Position numbers and translations under genes: made by a program
Notes under the pieces: generated by a model
Database searches by the model: none
Seen by the model: only the letters and a program-made list of their open reading frames with translations
Told to the model about the DNA's origin: nothing
In this document: in pieces, positions 44,738-58,000 of the stretch
How the letters are laid out: each line of letters begins with the position of its first letter
Position numbering within the stretch: the stretch's first letter is position 1
Assembly (NCBI GenBank): GCA_016648135.1
Contig: JADDOH010005119.1
Span: forward strand, 62,001 to 126,000
DNA: 64,000 nt
Direction of reading: 5' to 3'
Origin: Agrypnia vestita
Lineage: Eukaryota; Arthropoda; Insecta; Trichoptera; Phryganeidae

Positions 44738-44890
44738 TTCAGAAATATTAGGGAAAAAATGCAAAAGTTGAAGCCGCTTACCTCCGTAACTATTGATATT
44801 AGGATATTGTTAACTTGGACATTTTCGACTCATAATTTAGGTAGGAAACTACATGTAAGTTTTATGGACTATCTCTGTTACAACCTGTAT
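44738..44890 (+). repeat. Dispersed repeat, copy 2
   Basis: Matches 1-152 (AAATATT, AAAATGCAAA, ACTATTGATATTAGG, CATTTTCGACTCATAAT) and ends TCTCTGTTACAACCTGTAT, the inverse of the ACAGGGYGTAACAGAGA start at 59163. Confidence 0.65.
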
Positions 44891-45629
44891 ATTTTTTTTT
44901 AATTTCAACAAGTCATTGACCCTGAAAGATAGTCATTAACTGACGTCAAACTACAAAGTTAAAACAATTGGTAAAAAATCAGAAATCAATGTGTTACAAA
45001 GTACACTTTTCATAGTAAAGAAAATAATGTTATGAATTATGTAGTTAAAAAAATAAAATTAAAAATTGCATTATTAATAAACAAATTATATAATACACAA
45101 TATCACCGCGCAAGTGTGGAGTGCGTGGGTTTAAAGGTCAGCGTGACCAAACATTGCTAAATTTGTTTATGACAAGTATGTATTATGCGTACGAACGATT
45201 GTTAACCAAATTTATAAAAAATTTGCTTTTAAACTGAACCTGAAAGCCGGGAAATAATCTGACAAAATAACTGGCACCGGCTTTTACGAGTCGATGTACA
45301 AAATTATTTTAAACGAAAACGAGTACAGCAAACCTTCCAAATGGATATTTTAGTTTGAGTGGCAATAGAAAATGTGAATTGGGAATGAGTTCAACTGCCG
45401 ACGTCCGCGTGAGTGACCGCCATTGCTGCATGAGTGACGTCCAATTTGAAAAATGGTACGAAAATACTTCAGCGTTGTGTCTGGGAAAATCTCTCATTAT
45501 AAATCGTACGACGATGGTAATTATTATCGCGCTCACATAGCCAGTCGACAGTCCCGCGAATGTTCGCACGGACGCTTTCAGGATACCGCAATACGAATAA
45601 CTTCATCACTCCACTCCAATTATGGTATA

Positions 45630-46150
45630 CAGTAGAACCTCGTTAATTCGAAATTCAAGGAATCCAAAAAAACATTCCTAATTACGCGAAACCCCGTCGA
45701 TTCGAAATTTAGGGTACCAAAAAAATCGCGATGTGATAGCAAATTTCATGCAAGCCAAAAATCCATAAACTCATGAAAAAAAACACTAATTTTGTGAAAA
45801 GTCCGTATTTTTATATACGGACGTATATCACTTTGAAAACGCTGCATTTATTACGCTCATACAAAGATCACGGTACTTCTATCACTAAAGCATCCAATTT
45901 TTACATGTTAGTTGTTTTTCTTGCAAGAAAATTTGAAATAATTTTTTCAACTTCGTAAAATTTCGAATTATGTGAATTAATATGTATTGCTTTATATGGC
46001 AAGGGGCTAAAAATTACTTCGAATTATGAATTACCGGGATTTTCGAATTATTGGAGTTAATTTGCTACGAAATTAACATTTTGGGACTTAGGGGTTTTAA
46101 AAAATTCGAATTACGGTAGATTTCGAATTATTGGGGTTCGAATTAATTAA
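45630..46150. mobile_element. Tigger/pogo-like non-autonomous element
   Basis: It starts CAGTAGAACCTCGTTAATTC after TA (45628-45629), typical of pogo/Tigger elements. The right side has TTCGAATTATTGGGGTTCG, a decayed inverse. TTCGAATTA words recur throughout. It is non-coding and the right boundary is approximate. Confidence 0.55.
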
Positions 46151-46159
46151 ATTTTATTG

Positions 46160-47685
46160 TCTTAAGCTGTATTGAAAAAACTCATTATTTGTAAATTGTT
46201 TTATATTTAAATTTAATCAGTAATGTGTGTGTAACGAGAACATACTCGTACTTTATAATAAAGTATATAATAGATATTTAATCTTCATTTCTTTTTCGAA
46301 CAAACGTGTACCGGAAAAAGTTGCATCTCAGTCACGAAAGAGGAGCAGGATAAAAACATGATGCGGCCATTTTTTTCAAAGCCAAGTAAAATAACACTTA
46401 TGAACTTTAATATGTACTAATAAAAATAATTAATCACCTCCAAAAAATTCTCAATTTCTACGTAAAGTTCAGTTTGCCAGGGTGATCCCTTAATACCGGA
46501 TGCTAATGCATACCGGATACACTTACGCGGGCAGTCATTCTTTCATAAATTATATTGCGATCTCTCACTTTAGCGCATCGGTACTGCATCAAAAGTCGGA
46601 GCCAGAGTCGGTGGATGCCTACAGTCTTGAAAATAATTCTCGACATATAATTCGCGAAGTTGTCAAACTTTGATTTCGAGTTTAATAGTAAGTTATAATT
46701 CAAAATATTATTCGTCGAAATCATTTAGAGATTCTGTCTCTAATTAATTGAAACGGTAAACGATGTTACCAAAAATTATTATGAACCTGTACCAGGTAGG
46801 TACATACTAATATTTCCTTCATAACTAGATAAGGAAATTTCAGATTCTTCAGAATTAGAAAGTAATTCATGTCTTCATATATAGAAGGAATATTAGATCA
46901 TAAAAGGACGTACAGCAAAGAATCTTAATTCTTTAGAAATATGTGCTCACGAGTGATTTTTGCATTATCGGCGCTTCTGACAACGAATGGTGCTCGAGAA
47001 TAATGTTGAGCAACTTTTGCTTCGTTCAAAAAAAAAACAAATTAAAATTACGTGATCTATTTTTGAATCCTTATTATGGTAGGTACTTACAAAATGAATT
47101 ACGGGGAAATAAACCAATACTTCTTATTCAATTTCAATTTTATTCTGAACGAGCCGAAGTTTCAATCTCGGCATTTTTAGCGCGGAAATCCAATATCCAT
47201 TAAAATAAATCTGAAAATTTCAATATTCTGATGATTCCTTACAATATTCTTGCGAAACTTTAAGATTTCATCTCCCGCTTCCCTCAAAGAGAGCACTTTC
47301 ATTAACTGAATGCGGAGAGTGCCGAGACTGAGGAAGACACCTTGTTTAGAAACTTGTAAATCTAAAGTAATCCACGGGTTTTGCTTCTATTTATTTGTCC
47401 TGTACAACCTGAGCAGCTGTCGATCATTCCACTCGTTTATCGTAATGGAAAAACGGTGTTCGCCCCATTCTTCGGAAGTTTGGCCGACATTGTCAGGTAA
47501 CGGTACAACACAACCGAGTTGACTTTCCGAAAACATTGCCGAGCTTTTAACTAAGTATTCAGTGCTAATGAAAAATAACACAAAATTTAACTCGAGCTGT
47601 CTTCTAGATGTTTTTTTATTATATTAACAAAGATAGTATATTTTTTGATCATTTAACCTTTAATTTTGATTATTTATAATTTTAT
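46160..47685. other. Unassigned sequence
   Basis: No recognisable gene or element. Minus-strand frames 46503-46724 and 47387-47581 have no domain that I know. Confidence 0.35.
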
Positions 47686-47689
47686 AATG

Positions 47690-47870
47690 TCGACTTAAAA
47701 AACGGCCAGGGATGGGGCTTAAACCCCGGGCCAGCAAACCCGAAGGCGGCAACGATAGCGATGTTGCTACCGCCGAGCCTGTACTGCCCGTCAAAAATAC
47801 AATACATATAGGACTTAGCATAGACGCGAACCATTTAATTTTTCGCCCAGCGCCATAGTATAAAATTACC
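47690..47870 (-). repeat. SINE-like repeat, copy 3
   Basis: The minus strand contains TTCGCGTCTATGCTAAGTCC, TTCGGGTTTGC and GGGGTTTAAGCCCCATC (B-box region). It matches the order in 1575-1845 and 16855-17285 but lacks the ACAG tail. Confidence 0.55.
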
Positions 47871-48079
47871 ATTAACTGCCGGCAGGGAAATATTAAAAAA
47901 TGTACAAATATTTTGATAAAAGTCGCTATTATATATATTTCATGGGTGTCGGCTACAAATAAGTAAATACTTATTCTTTAGGAACCGGCATGTAAAAGTA
48001 CCGTTGATTTGGTAAGAAGTTACTAACTACAATGTTTTTGCGGTAAATATTAAAAATCCTGTTAGTTATGATTATCAAC

Positions 48080-48830
48080 CATCGCAAACGATATTCATTT
48101 AACGTAGATAGAAAAATTATATTTATTTATGTATGTTTGAATAACTTATATAGCGCTTTCGTCAGAACTCACCTCAAAGGCACTTTACACAAAAACATTA
48201 TTTGACAAAACAACTTATTTACTATTGTTTATACTCTAGATGGCATGCAAAAAAATTGACGGTTAAAACTATAGTTGAGAGGGTCAGGAAAAATAAGGTA
48301 TTTTCGCGGAGTGCATACTTGGAGTGGAGATATTAAGTGATATTTACATTAACTGTTTGTATGATTGTCTAAACAGGTGGGTCTTAAGTCGTGCTTTGAA
48401 CTGTGGTTAGCTATCCGTTCATCTCAATTTGTTTAGTAGTTTATTCCATAACTTTGGTCCAGCCACCGCAAAACCATTCTTAGTGAATTTAGATTTGTGG
48501 ACGCGATTTATTTCAACTAAACTACTTGTATTGAATGTTGATGCTGAGCGAAGTGTTAACTGTCTATTATTTGCGGCACATAGAATGAAGAGTCGGTCAC
48601 ACATTGAGGGGCCATGTTGCGAGGCACAACTTATATTCAATCCTCTCTGGACATGCGAGCCAGTGAAGGTTTTTTTAAGATGGCGTGGGATATACTTCGC
48701 AAACTTCGAGATACCGGTTAGAAGTCCTGCGGTGGCATCAAATATGGATTTTGATTATTTATTTCCTGTTGCGAGAGATATACGTAGATACCATTACAGA
48801 AGTCTAAGCAAGATATAACACATCGTTTAT
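48080..48830 (-). mobile_element. LINE 3' end, L2/CR1-like
   Basis: The minus strand reads LHWLAC-PERIEYKLC (~48670-48640), then RSASTFNTSSLVEINRV, GPKLWNKLLNKLR and FKARLKTHLFRQSYK. This is the typical C-terminus of L2/CR1-type LINEs (H-W-L-P, G-P-x-x-W-N-x-L, L-K-T-H-L-F). The 3' UTR has GAAAGCGCTATATAAGT, a common L2-like ending. It is frameshifted and 5'-truncated. Confidence 0.7.
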
Positions 48831-48839
48831 TAATATTTT

Positions 48840-49360
48840 TTGTTGCTTCAGTTGGGATGCTTCTGGGAATAGATTTAAAATGGCGTAAATGATAAAATTA
48901 TGTTGTTTATTTATTTACTAAGAGACAGACTAATAAATGGTGCTGGCAACCTTTAAACTTATACACAAATATGTATTATTGTGTTTGAAATGCTAAATTA
49001 CATATTTATGTGTATTCGGTAGTGAATGCGTACTTATTTATTTGGATTGTCGTGAAATGTGGGAGCAAATCTTTGTTGTAACGTGAGACGTACAAGCAGT
49101 ATTTTCGTATACACGAATACGCGAACAATAATTGTTTGCTTTGTCAACGAGACAACCCACCTATATATGCGCTCAACAATAATCGTTGAATATACAAATA
49201 TGTACCAGTATTATTCGAAAACAACATCCTTCGCGAAAAAATACAAATCTGCAAAAATGTACGTATTCTTTTAACCTATAAAGTAATACCTACAATATAA
49301 AAGGTGTGATATTTGCCAGAGCACGGGCAAGCCAATTTGTAGAATAATAAAAAAAATATT
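48840..49360. other. Unassigned AT-rich sequence
   Basis: No gene or repeat recognised. A 71-residue frame at 49059-49274 has no domain. Confidence 0.4.
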
Positions 49361-49367
49361 TTGTAGG

Positions 49368-49556
49368 AAACAATCACTTTGTATAAAGCTCTGTTTGTCA
49401 AAATGAGTGTCTCTCTGTCATAGGTTATTTAATATTCTGTCTCCCTCTTTATGTATGTTAAGTGCAGCCCTGTTATATTTATTGTTAGTTTTAAACGTGC
49501 CCTGACGAAGCTTGAACAAAGCAAATCCGACTCGTGCTTTGTACAAAGTGATATTG
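49368..49556. repeat. Inverted-repeat element with hammerhead-like left half
   Basis: ATCACTTTGTATAAAGC (49373-49389) pairs with GCTTTGTACAAAGTGAT (49536-49552). Inside, CTGACGA (49502-49508) is followed by a GCTTG...CAAAT stem-like stretch. The expected GAAAC is GACTC, so the hammerhead core is broken. Confidence 0.4.
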
Positions 49557-49559
49557 TTT

Positions 49560-50480
49560 AATTTAATCACAAAAATTTATCATGGCCACAACTAGGAAAA
49601 AAATCGGCCACAGCGAATTGCTGTCTGAAAATAACTTAATATAAGTATCTTCGTAATATTCGATGACGCGTAAGAAAGTACGTAAGAAAGAAAGAAGGGT
49701 TCATTGGCTCTGAAACATTTCGATATTTTTTATATATAAGTGGTGAATACAAAGTATATTTTCATTAATTATATAAATAATATCACCACAAAATTTTGCT
49801 CTTTCTGAAGAAGTATCTTTTATAATCTCTACATTTTGAAACACTTTAATATACGTGACCTATAGATTTTCTCGATTTTCCCGCCTAAGCTGAACTCTCA
49901 TTAGTAAATGACTAAAATATTAAATTTCTTCATCGAAGTTGGGTATACTCGAGATAATAAAAAGAGCGGAAAAAATGAAAACATTTTTAAGATTCATAAT
50001 TGAGTAGGTACAGTGCGGTATAAGAATTCAGCACAAACAAATGATAAAGGGCTGGAATATGTAATTCAATAAGGGCAGAAGTCTTTGTAAGGATTAATTT
50101 AGTTGGAGAGATTTATCAGCTCCGTCAGTATTATGGTAGACGTCTGGAGGCTCGAGATAACAATTTTCCTTTAATAAAGGCGGAATTTACCAAGAAAGAA
50201 TTTTCTGTGACTCGGCAGCGGAATCCTAGGGCCGAACCCGCTGTCTGGTATTTTCTTTGTAATCTAGATAGTGGAAGTCAATTTTTGCAGTTATATATTT
50301 ATTTATGTTTTCCACTGTGTAATAAAAATATATGATAGTATCTACATACCACCACGCCGCATTCTATTGTAAATAGACAGACAAGATAGAACGCTACGCA
50401 TCTTTCACATCTTCAACATCCATACACTTTGCATAATCGACTCATTTTGCACCGCAAACACCCATCTTGTAAGTGTGGTA
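49560..50480. other. Unassigned sequence
   Basis: No gene, LINE remnant or inverted-repeat element was recognised. Confidence 0.4.
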
Positions 50481-50487
50481 TAGTTGC

Positions 50488-50687
50488 CACTTTAAAGATA
50501 AACTAACTAACTAACTAACTAACTAACCATCACGTCGTTTCCCTGCAGGGGTAGGCAGAGAGGATTGAACGCCACACTCTTCTATCCTGGCACACCACTT
50601 TTGCTTCGGCCACATCCATACATCTTCTCATACACGTTCTACGGTTGTTGCGGCTTTTAACAGGGCCATCCTCAAAAAACACTTTAA
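50488..50687 (-). mobile_element. LINE tail with ACTA repeat and short target duplication
   Basis: An inverted copy of the tail at 14493-14890 (CACGTCGTTTCCCTGCAGGG, AACAGGGCCATCCTC), with an ACTA repeat at 50501-50526. CACTTTAA at 50488-50495 and 50680-50687 may be the target duplication. Confidence 0.7.
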
Positions 50688-50719
50688 TTAATAACTTATT
50701 TTAATATATGTAATTCTTT

Positions 50720-50960
50720 ATTGTAAAACAAGCAATCCTCGTTGACTGCATTCAAAACATTTTTTAAATTTGTTGGATATTCCTGCCTTTGCTTTTATAC
50801 ACTGCATATGCATTATTTAACATTTGAGTAACTTCAAGGCGAAATACGGCGATTTTCCTACGACGATTTAATTTATTCTGCAGGCAAGTATATTTTTGAC
50901 GTTTCATTTCTGGGTTAGAATATATGTAAGATTGGAAATGTGTCAAACTCGAACGCATAC
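50720..50960. repeat. Old dispersed repeat, pair with 57780-57860
   Basis: CTGCATTCAAARCATTTTTT and GGATATTSCTGYSTTTGCTT are shared between 50737-50800 and 57793-57850. No class was assigned. A decayed helix-turn-helix gene is conceivable but not shown. Confidence 0.5.
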
Positions 50961-50989
50961 ATGGTGACGTATCATCTATATTCCGTTTG

Positions 50990-51775
50990 TCACACCCGGA
51001 GCTTCAAAAACACAGCACGCAATGCGTGGTTTTGCCATTACCAGTATCAAAAAATAATCAATAATAATTTAATGAAAAGCAGAAGGCAATGGGCAATAGC
51101 TAATCTCAGACACTAATAGGTGCGCAGCGGCCACTATCGGCCGCGCAACGGCCAGTACAGCCGACAGCCAATTGCAGACACCAATAACCGCGTACCGAGC
51201 GCTAATGTGTAGCCGTCCGCAGGCCCTAGCAACAAGCAATCGGCGATAGCCGATGTACTACATACCTATGCATTATGAAATCATTGTTTTTTTACTATAG
51301 CATAATATGTGAACAACATACATTAAAAAGCAGTGCAACAGTTACAACATGAATAAAATATCACCTACGAAAAAGTTAATTATAATACGGTTAGAGAAGG
51401 AAAACTAATAAATGAAGCTTCAGTCGCTAAAAATAAATGTAAGTTAAAAAATGTAAAGTACATTAAGCTGATTAAAAAGTAAACAAATAATGTAATGGAA
51501 AAAGTACCATTTTTCTAATGAGCACAAAGTAAAAAGCATTTTGAACATAAGGAATTGTCTTAAATAAAATCTTTTAGTTTTAATTTTTATGAAGGCATGC
51601 ATATTTAATTAATATTTTATCTTTTAATAGTCATATTTTGATTACAACATATTTAATTCTAAAAATAAAAGGACTGAAATATCAATAGGAACTTACATGT
51701 CAAGCAACTCATGTTCAATTTCGGTTTCCAATCAATAATACTGATTTTCTTCTTTAAAACAGCAAAATAATTTTG
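50990..51775. other. Unassigned, with local GGCC-rich repeats
   Basis: 51105-51245 has recurring CGGCCA/CAGCCG and AATAGCYRA words without a clear period. The remainder is AT-rich with nothing recognised. Confidence 0.35.
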
Positions 51776-51782
51776 TGCTGAC

Positions 51783-51895
51783 ATTATTAATATTTTGAAT
51801 AAAAATAAACTTAGTTTTCACCACTTTTGTATTGAAACATGTTGATATTTTTCAATACAAAAGTGGTGAAAAGTAAGTTTATTTTTATTAATTAT
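51783..51895. repeat. Short fold-back, Penelope-type
   Basis: Arms 51798-51839 and 51851-51890 (AAATAAACTTAGTTTTCACC, CACTTTTGTATTGAAA) are inverted copies. The CACCACT block is shared with the fold-backs at 38110, 53480 and 54055. No CTGANGA core remains. Confidence 0.6.
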
Positions 51896-52000
51896 AAAAT
51901 ATTGATTTTGTTATTCTACTACAACCGAATGTAATCCTGAACTGAAATAGACTCTGATCTAATAATAAATTACATGAATAATTAAAATAAAAATACATAC

Positions 52001-52081
52001 CTTCCTGCGCGTAGAAGTCCCACAGCATCCGAGAGACGATTTTCCAAGAGAAGTTTCTGAATCTTCTTTGTGCAATCACCC
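52001..52081 (-). CDS. timeout: timeout exon 10
   Basis: Acceptor TTTTAG before 52081, donor AG/GTATGT after 52001. Encodes [20 protein letters not shown] (residues ~599-625), matching the short helix that follows the PFD motif in TIMELESS. It ends in phase 2. No later exon is recognised in the window. Confidence 0.85.
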
Positions 52082-55000
52082 CTAAAAGGAAATAAAATAG
52101 TTCACACCGGAGTCGATCGGATAATGAAAACTAAAAAAATGCAATTCGAAGCAAGCATTTATTTTTAATTACATATGCATTGTACAAATAGCATTATTTA
52201 TACAACCATGTTATATTATTGATTAGCGTACAAACATATCGACGGCTCCTACGTATAATATCGTAATCCACAAAGCGATGATTTTGAGTTTGTTCTGTAT
52301 TTCATATGTTTTTAATTATATATTTAATTCCTAGAATGAAATTTTTTTTTTCTATAATAATAAAACGTTACTTATTGCAAAATATTTATTTTTCCTTCTT
52401 GGAATTAAAGATATAATTAAATACATATGTGTATACACAAAAAACTCAAAATCGTCGATTTGTGGGTTACGATATTATATGTAGGAGCCGTCGATATGTT
52501 TAAATATGCCCTGAACACTATTGTACACAGCTTAAGATAATATATGTTTTTTTCATATAATTCACATGAATTGTTCAAACACTTACTTTTGTTCATCTAT
52601 ATCTTTCTCCAACGTTGCATCAAATGGTATAAAATCAGTGGCAATTTCAGAATCACCATTTAAAATATCGGACAAGTTTTCTTTCAGCTTCTCCCATTGT
52701 TCATTTTTCAGCTCTTCTGTCATTTGTTTTGGGGTGGTGTTCTTGGCAGTATCTTTTTTTTCTGGATGAATTAAAAAATGAATCAAAAACTTTTTCTAGT
52801 TTAAACAATCATTGACAACAATTAAAGTAGGTACTACTAAATAAAGATTACTTACTTCCTTTCTTGATGGCTTTAGAACGAACTTTCTTCTGCACGATAA
52901 GACCATGTTTGCTACAAAATTGTTCAAGCATTCTCAAGAATATGTAGACAGTTTCAATGAGGTCCTTCAAGTAAGCTCTGAAAAATTAAGAAAATCGTAC
53001 AAGAAAATGAAATATTTTTCTATTACTTGGAATATCAAGAAACGAAATTAAAGAGAAATGGTACTAACTTAGGCATTTTCGTTTCCTCGTACGACAGCAA
53101 CATTTGAAGAATAAACTCTCTGTATTCTAGAACATAAAATATGTTACTCTTGAGGACCATAGATGATTCCCTGACACTTTGATCGGGACTTTTGTCCATC
53201 GCGGTCATGGTCTGCAGGAGTTCGTGATAAGCTTTTAAAGATAAGTGAAGTCTTCGGACCCATTCTACAGTGTTCTTTTTATCCATCATGAGCATTTCAT
53301 AACACTTCTCCATTTGTTGTTGTACATAGTGAAATGTAGATACTGACATAGTTTCACTGAAAAAATATAAGGTTTTAAAAAGAATCTTAGAGGAAAATCA
53401 CACTAAAGAATTGATATACATATTATTTATTGAATTGGCGTTAACTTTGTGGAGTGACATTATAATTATATATAAATATATTACTTGTTTAAGACCACTA
53501 ATGAGTTTAGGAATACATGACTAGTTTCTAATTTTAATTTATATAATCACTTAGTTTTAGTTTATATAATCACCCGTTGATGACAACATCTGCAGTTGTC
53601 AAAACTAGTCGTGTATTCCTAAACTCATTAGTGGTGATATCTTTTTATATAATTAAAGAATTGACACCTACAAATATGAGTTATGAGTTAAATGGTAATT
53701 GTGGCCGTTATTATGTGCTTAGTATTCAATTTAAACAATGGTTGGTAACCGATGAATTTTAGTTAAAGGTTTTTCTTCCAGTGTAATGTGTACGTTTTAT
53801 AAGGATGTCCTCCGAATACACTGATCGACTGTGGTTTGTAACTACCAAATCCAATGTACTGTCACTTTGACCGCCAATTCCATATTGAGGTGACGCAATC
53901 TCATGGACCAGCCAATCGCAGGATAGCAGTCACTAATACATTTACATTATGCATATTATACACCAACCTAACAATGCATTCAACGTGCATCCTTAAACAG
54001 TGGTGATTCAACCAGTAATTAATAATTTCTTAGTATATAATTAAACTAGTTAACTTAGTTTACACCACTAAAATTTATTTGGTAAAACCAACCGGTTTCA
54101 GAAACGACGTTCCTTCATCAGTTCCATCATCATCCCAATACTAATTGAACTTTACAAAAATTATAAACAATCATACTTCAGTGATAAGTGTCCAAATGGG
54201 GGTAAATAGTGGGGGGTGCGAAAGAAACAGGTGATAGGGTGAAAGGGAACATATTCAAAATAGGACTGTAAGTTAAATTTTTTTTTTCTTACATACAATC
54301 TTACATAAATAATTGCATACCAACGTTACATATTATCCTAATATATGTATATTATTATTTATTAGATGTAGCTATTAAATATCTATTCTTGCCCAATAAA
54401 TTCCGATTTATTGTAGTTAGTAATACTTGGATTGTAGTTATATTTTGTCTAAACCATGGATTTTTGCATTTACCGCAAATTAAACCATCCGTTTTCGCAA
54501 AAATTGCCATGATCCAAGATGGCCCTCTAAGATGTACTATTTGATTCATTTATCAAAGAAAAGAAATATTTTTTCCTTCAGAAATAAAGAACAGAAAAAA
54601 ATGAAAAAAAAATGAAGTAAAACAATGTACCTAAAAATGTAAACAATTTATATTATACTCATAAGTTGGATAGTAATTCCATTTCTGTGATAATAAATAC
54701 AAAACAATTATTAAATTCAAATAATCTTTTTAAAATAAAATAAACAAATAAAAAATAATAAAAAAATTAATTATAATATGTATACCTATACACAAATGAA
54801 TATTTTCTATATACCGGACAGCTTTATACTGTATAATAATAAAATCAAATCATTTTTAACATATTTTGATAATAATTTTAATATTATCTATCATACTTTA
54901 TACTGCAGTCAAAAGAGTAACGAAACAGAAGCAAAATTATTTTGTTTGTAGAAAATATAATCCAAGAGAAAACTCAGTGTAAATTCCTTTGATATAAATG

Positions 55001-58000
55001 AGTGAAGAAAAAGTCATGTTTTTGCAGCTCCGGGTGTAACAAACTTTAAAACTTACATCACTCTAGAGAGCAATTAGTGAAGATTACACACTACCGCTTT
55101 AGTAAACTTCCTAATTGTACCTCTGCAACTATGGCTCTTGGAGAGTTTTATGAGTTTTCAAATTAATATGTGATCTCAGCTAGTGTGATCATTATTCAAA
55201 GAATACTTGGTAGCTACATAGTGCCTTCAACGACACTTAAAAAAAATTTCCTAGTTTTTTTACGGTTCGTCAAAAGGTGCAAAAGCATTATTTACATACA
55301 TTAATCCAGCGGTTTCCAACCTTTATGCTACTACGCTTCCTTAATAGATTAAATAATATAGACACGTTTTGAATAATAAAAAGATAATGAATTGATATTA
55401 AAATAAGCATTCATACACTGAATTTTCACTGTTACATTAAGATATGAAGTTTTATTTACTTGTAGACATTATGGTATAAAAATTATTTTATTAAAAAATT
55501 TTGGAGCCTCCCCTGGCAATAGCCCGCGCCTCCCCTGGGAGGCGAGCCTCTCAGGTTGGAAACCGCTGCATTAAACACTTATTTATCCAGTATTGCATTA
55601 ACCAGAGAAGAAATTTAATAACAGTAACAACACATAAAATATACATTTATCATGTCCATGTATGGGAATTATGCAATAACTAATAAATATATTTTTATAA
55701 ATGTTCACTTTGCATCTGTCACAATAATTTTCATAAAAATTTAGCACCATAAGTCATATAACAATCATCATGGAATACAACATGATGCTGTATTCTTGTA
55801 CTGAGGATTCTGAGTTCTAAAGTAATTTTTGTAATTTTCTAAAGCCTGAGTATTTTTATGACATGTTTCGTTACAGAAATAGGGCCTCGAAGCTATTTGT
55901 GGTGATAAGAAATTAATATAACAAGGATATAAAACATCACTAGATATTTACAGATGGACCATTGGTTTTTTATTATAAATTTTGTAATAATGTAATAATG
56001 TAACAATGTAAATAAAATAAAAAATAAAAAATATATATTATTAAATGTATTAAATATGAACCAATCACATACGCAGATAAGGAATATTAAGAAAAAAAAA
56101 TTACTGAATTTGTATTACCTAAGACAATTATTAATAAATGTAAAACATTATTACTCACCTGACCAGTTTCACTTGAAAATTATAATTTCTATTGAATTCC
56201 ATAAAGAATTTCATAGCCCACATATAATATGTTTCATCATGCTTCTGAGCTTTTGATCTTACAAGAACATCCTTTACATGGTACATCATAGTGTTGTATG
56301 AAGCGTTTAGGAATTCAGTGCAAAACTCTTTCAAAAATAACCTGCGAAAATATAATCATTTTAATAAATAAAAGCACTTACTTTTATTATGCAGGTACAT
56401 AATTACAAAAATATAATTTCAACAAAATTTGTGCGGTTAAAATTTCTCATAATACAAAAAAGAATTAAGCGAGCAGCGATTAAATTTTAGCATTACCACA
56501 GCATCCAAAACTTCTGTTAAAATATTTATGTGTTACAAATTATTGACATTTAAAAATACCTACTTATTATAAAGATTATAAATTACCTGATAGCGAAAGC
56601 AGATCGTCGTTCTCCTGAAGATACATCACTAGCAGGCCGTCGGTTTTTTGGTTTCTTACTTCTAATTTTATTTAAACTGAAGTCAAAGTTTGTTACTTTG
56701 GTAAGAGGTTTGTGGCAAATCAGACTGTTATCAGATATTGACTTCATATTCTGAACAACAAAGGTACCTCCAAAACGAGAATGCCTATGATGAAAAAAAA
56801 ACAATTATGGAATTCAAAGTCATCTTCCTTATACATAAATATTGGAGAATTGTAACTAATTTGTGGTAAGTTGTCAGACGTTTGTGGACACAACAAAAAC
56901 TACCATTGGGGGAACTTAATGGATAATAATTTCAATAACTTTCTAATTTGGAGAGCGTTAGTGATTATTTCAAACTTTACAGGAGAGGAAAAGAAAATTC
57001 TATCAATCTGATTTTGTGAAAAATTATTGTATTATTAAACAATTTCCATATATGTTAATCCAAAACACATATAGAAATCATATAACAATAAAATAAATAT
57101 TGAAAAAATCAGATTGACAGAACATTTGTTTGCCTTTGTGTAAGGTTTGAATTAATCACTAACGCCCTTTTGGCTTTCTATCCTCGATATATAGACTGAA
57201 AGCAAAGTTATTGTCATAATAAATTTTATAAAAATCTCTATAGTTTCAAGTCCAAGAATTCCAGTATAGTTTTTAAATATAAATTACAATAAAAATAAAT
57301 GTTTCATTCAACCAGAGGATATTTGTCTAATAAATGTGTAAAAATATTTAACACATTTCAAATACAAAACATGTTGGGTTTCCTGTCCCTGATGGCGATA
57401 AGAGGGGAAGAACTCTACCCCCCTCTCTTAATTGGTACCTTCTGGTAGTGTGACTACTTGCACTAAAGGGGGGATTGGAGTATGATGTGACAATATCATA
57501 ATTTTTTTATTACTTTATAATAATAACATTTAAAAGATTTTTGTGAATCAAATGAAAATTGACCATTGCATTCATAGATCATTTGTGGAATATAAAAACA
57601 AAGGCAGCAATATCCAAAAAAAAAATAATGCAGTCATCGAGGATTACTAATTTATATTGTATTGAATTCGAGATTTTACAGGAAATAAATTTATAGGAAA
57701 CGTACTAGAAATTTATAGGAGACATGAATTCGGAAGGAATAGATACATAAAATATACAAATCAGTACATTTTACATAAGTATTCCTCGGTAACTGCATTC
57801 AAAGCATTTTTTCAATTATTTTGGATATTGCTGTGTTTGCTTTTATACCTCATATTTACTGAAATTATGAATCACTCACATTCAGAGAAATATTATATTT
57901 AATGAAACATTTACATTTGTTCCACTAAATAAAATGTCTATAAAACTTGATTTAATATATAATTTAACAACATCAAAAATAGAGAACGTGGAGAACGTAT

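Noticed and set aside
49501..49535. Hammerhead ribozyme
   Set aside because: CTGACGA is present but the required GAAA is GACT, so only a decayed relic can be claimed.
50764..50958. Pogo/pipsqueak helix-turn-helix gene
   Set aside because: A lysine-rich frame resembles such domains loosely, but similarity with 57780-57860 is at the DNA level and both are full of stops.
44240..52000. C-terminal timeout exons on the minus strand
   Set aside because: I looked for the conserved C-terminal blocks and found none. All sizeable minus-strand frames there are LINE tails or lack homology.
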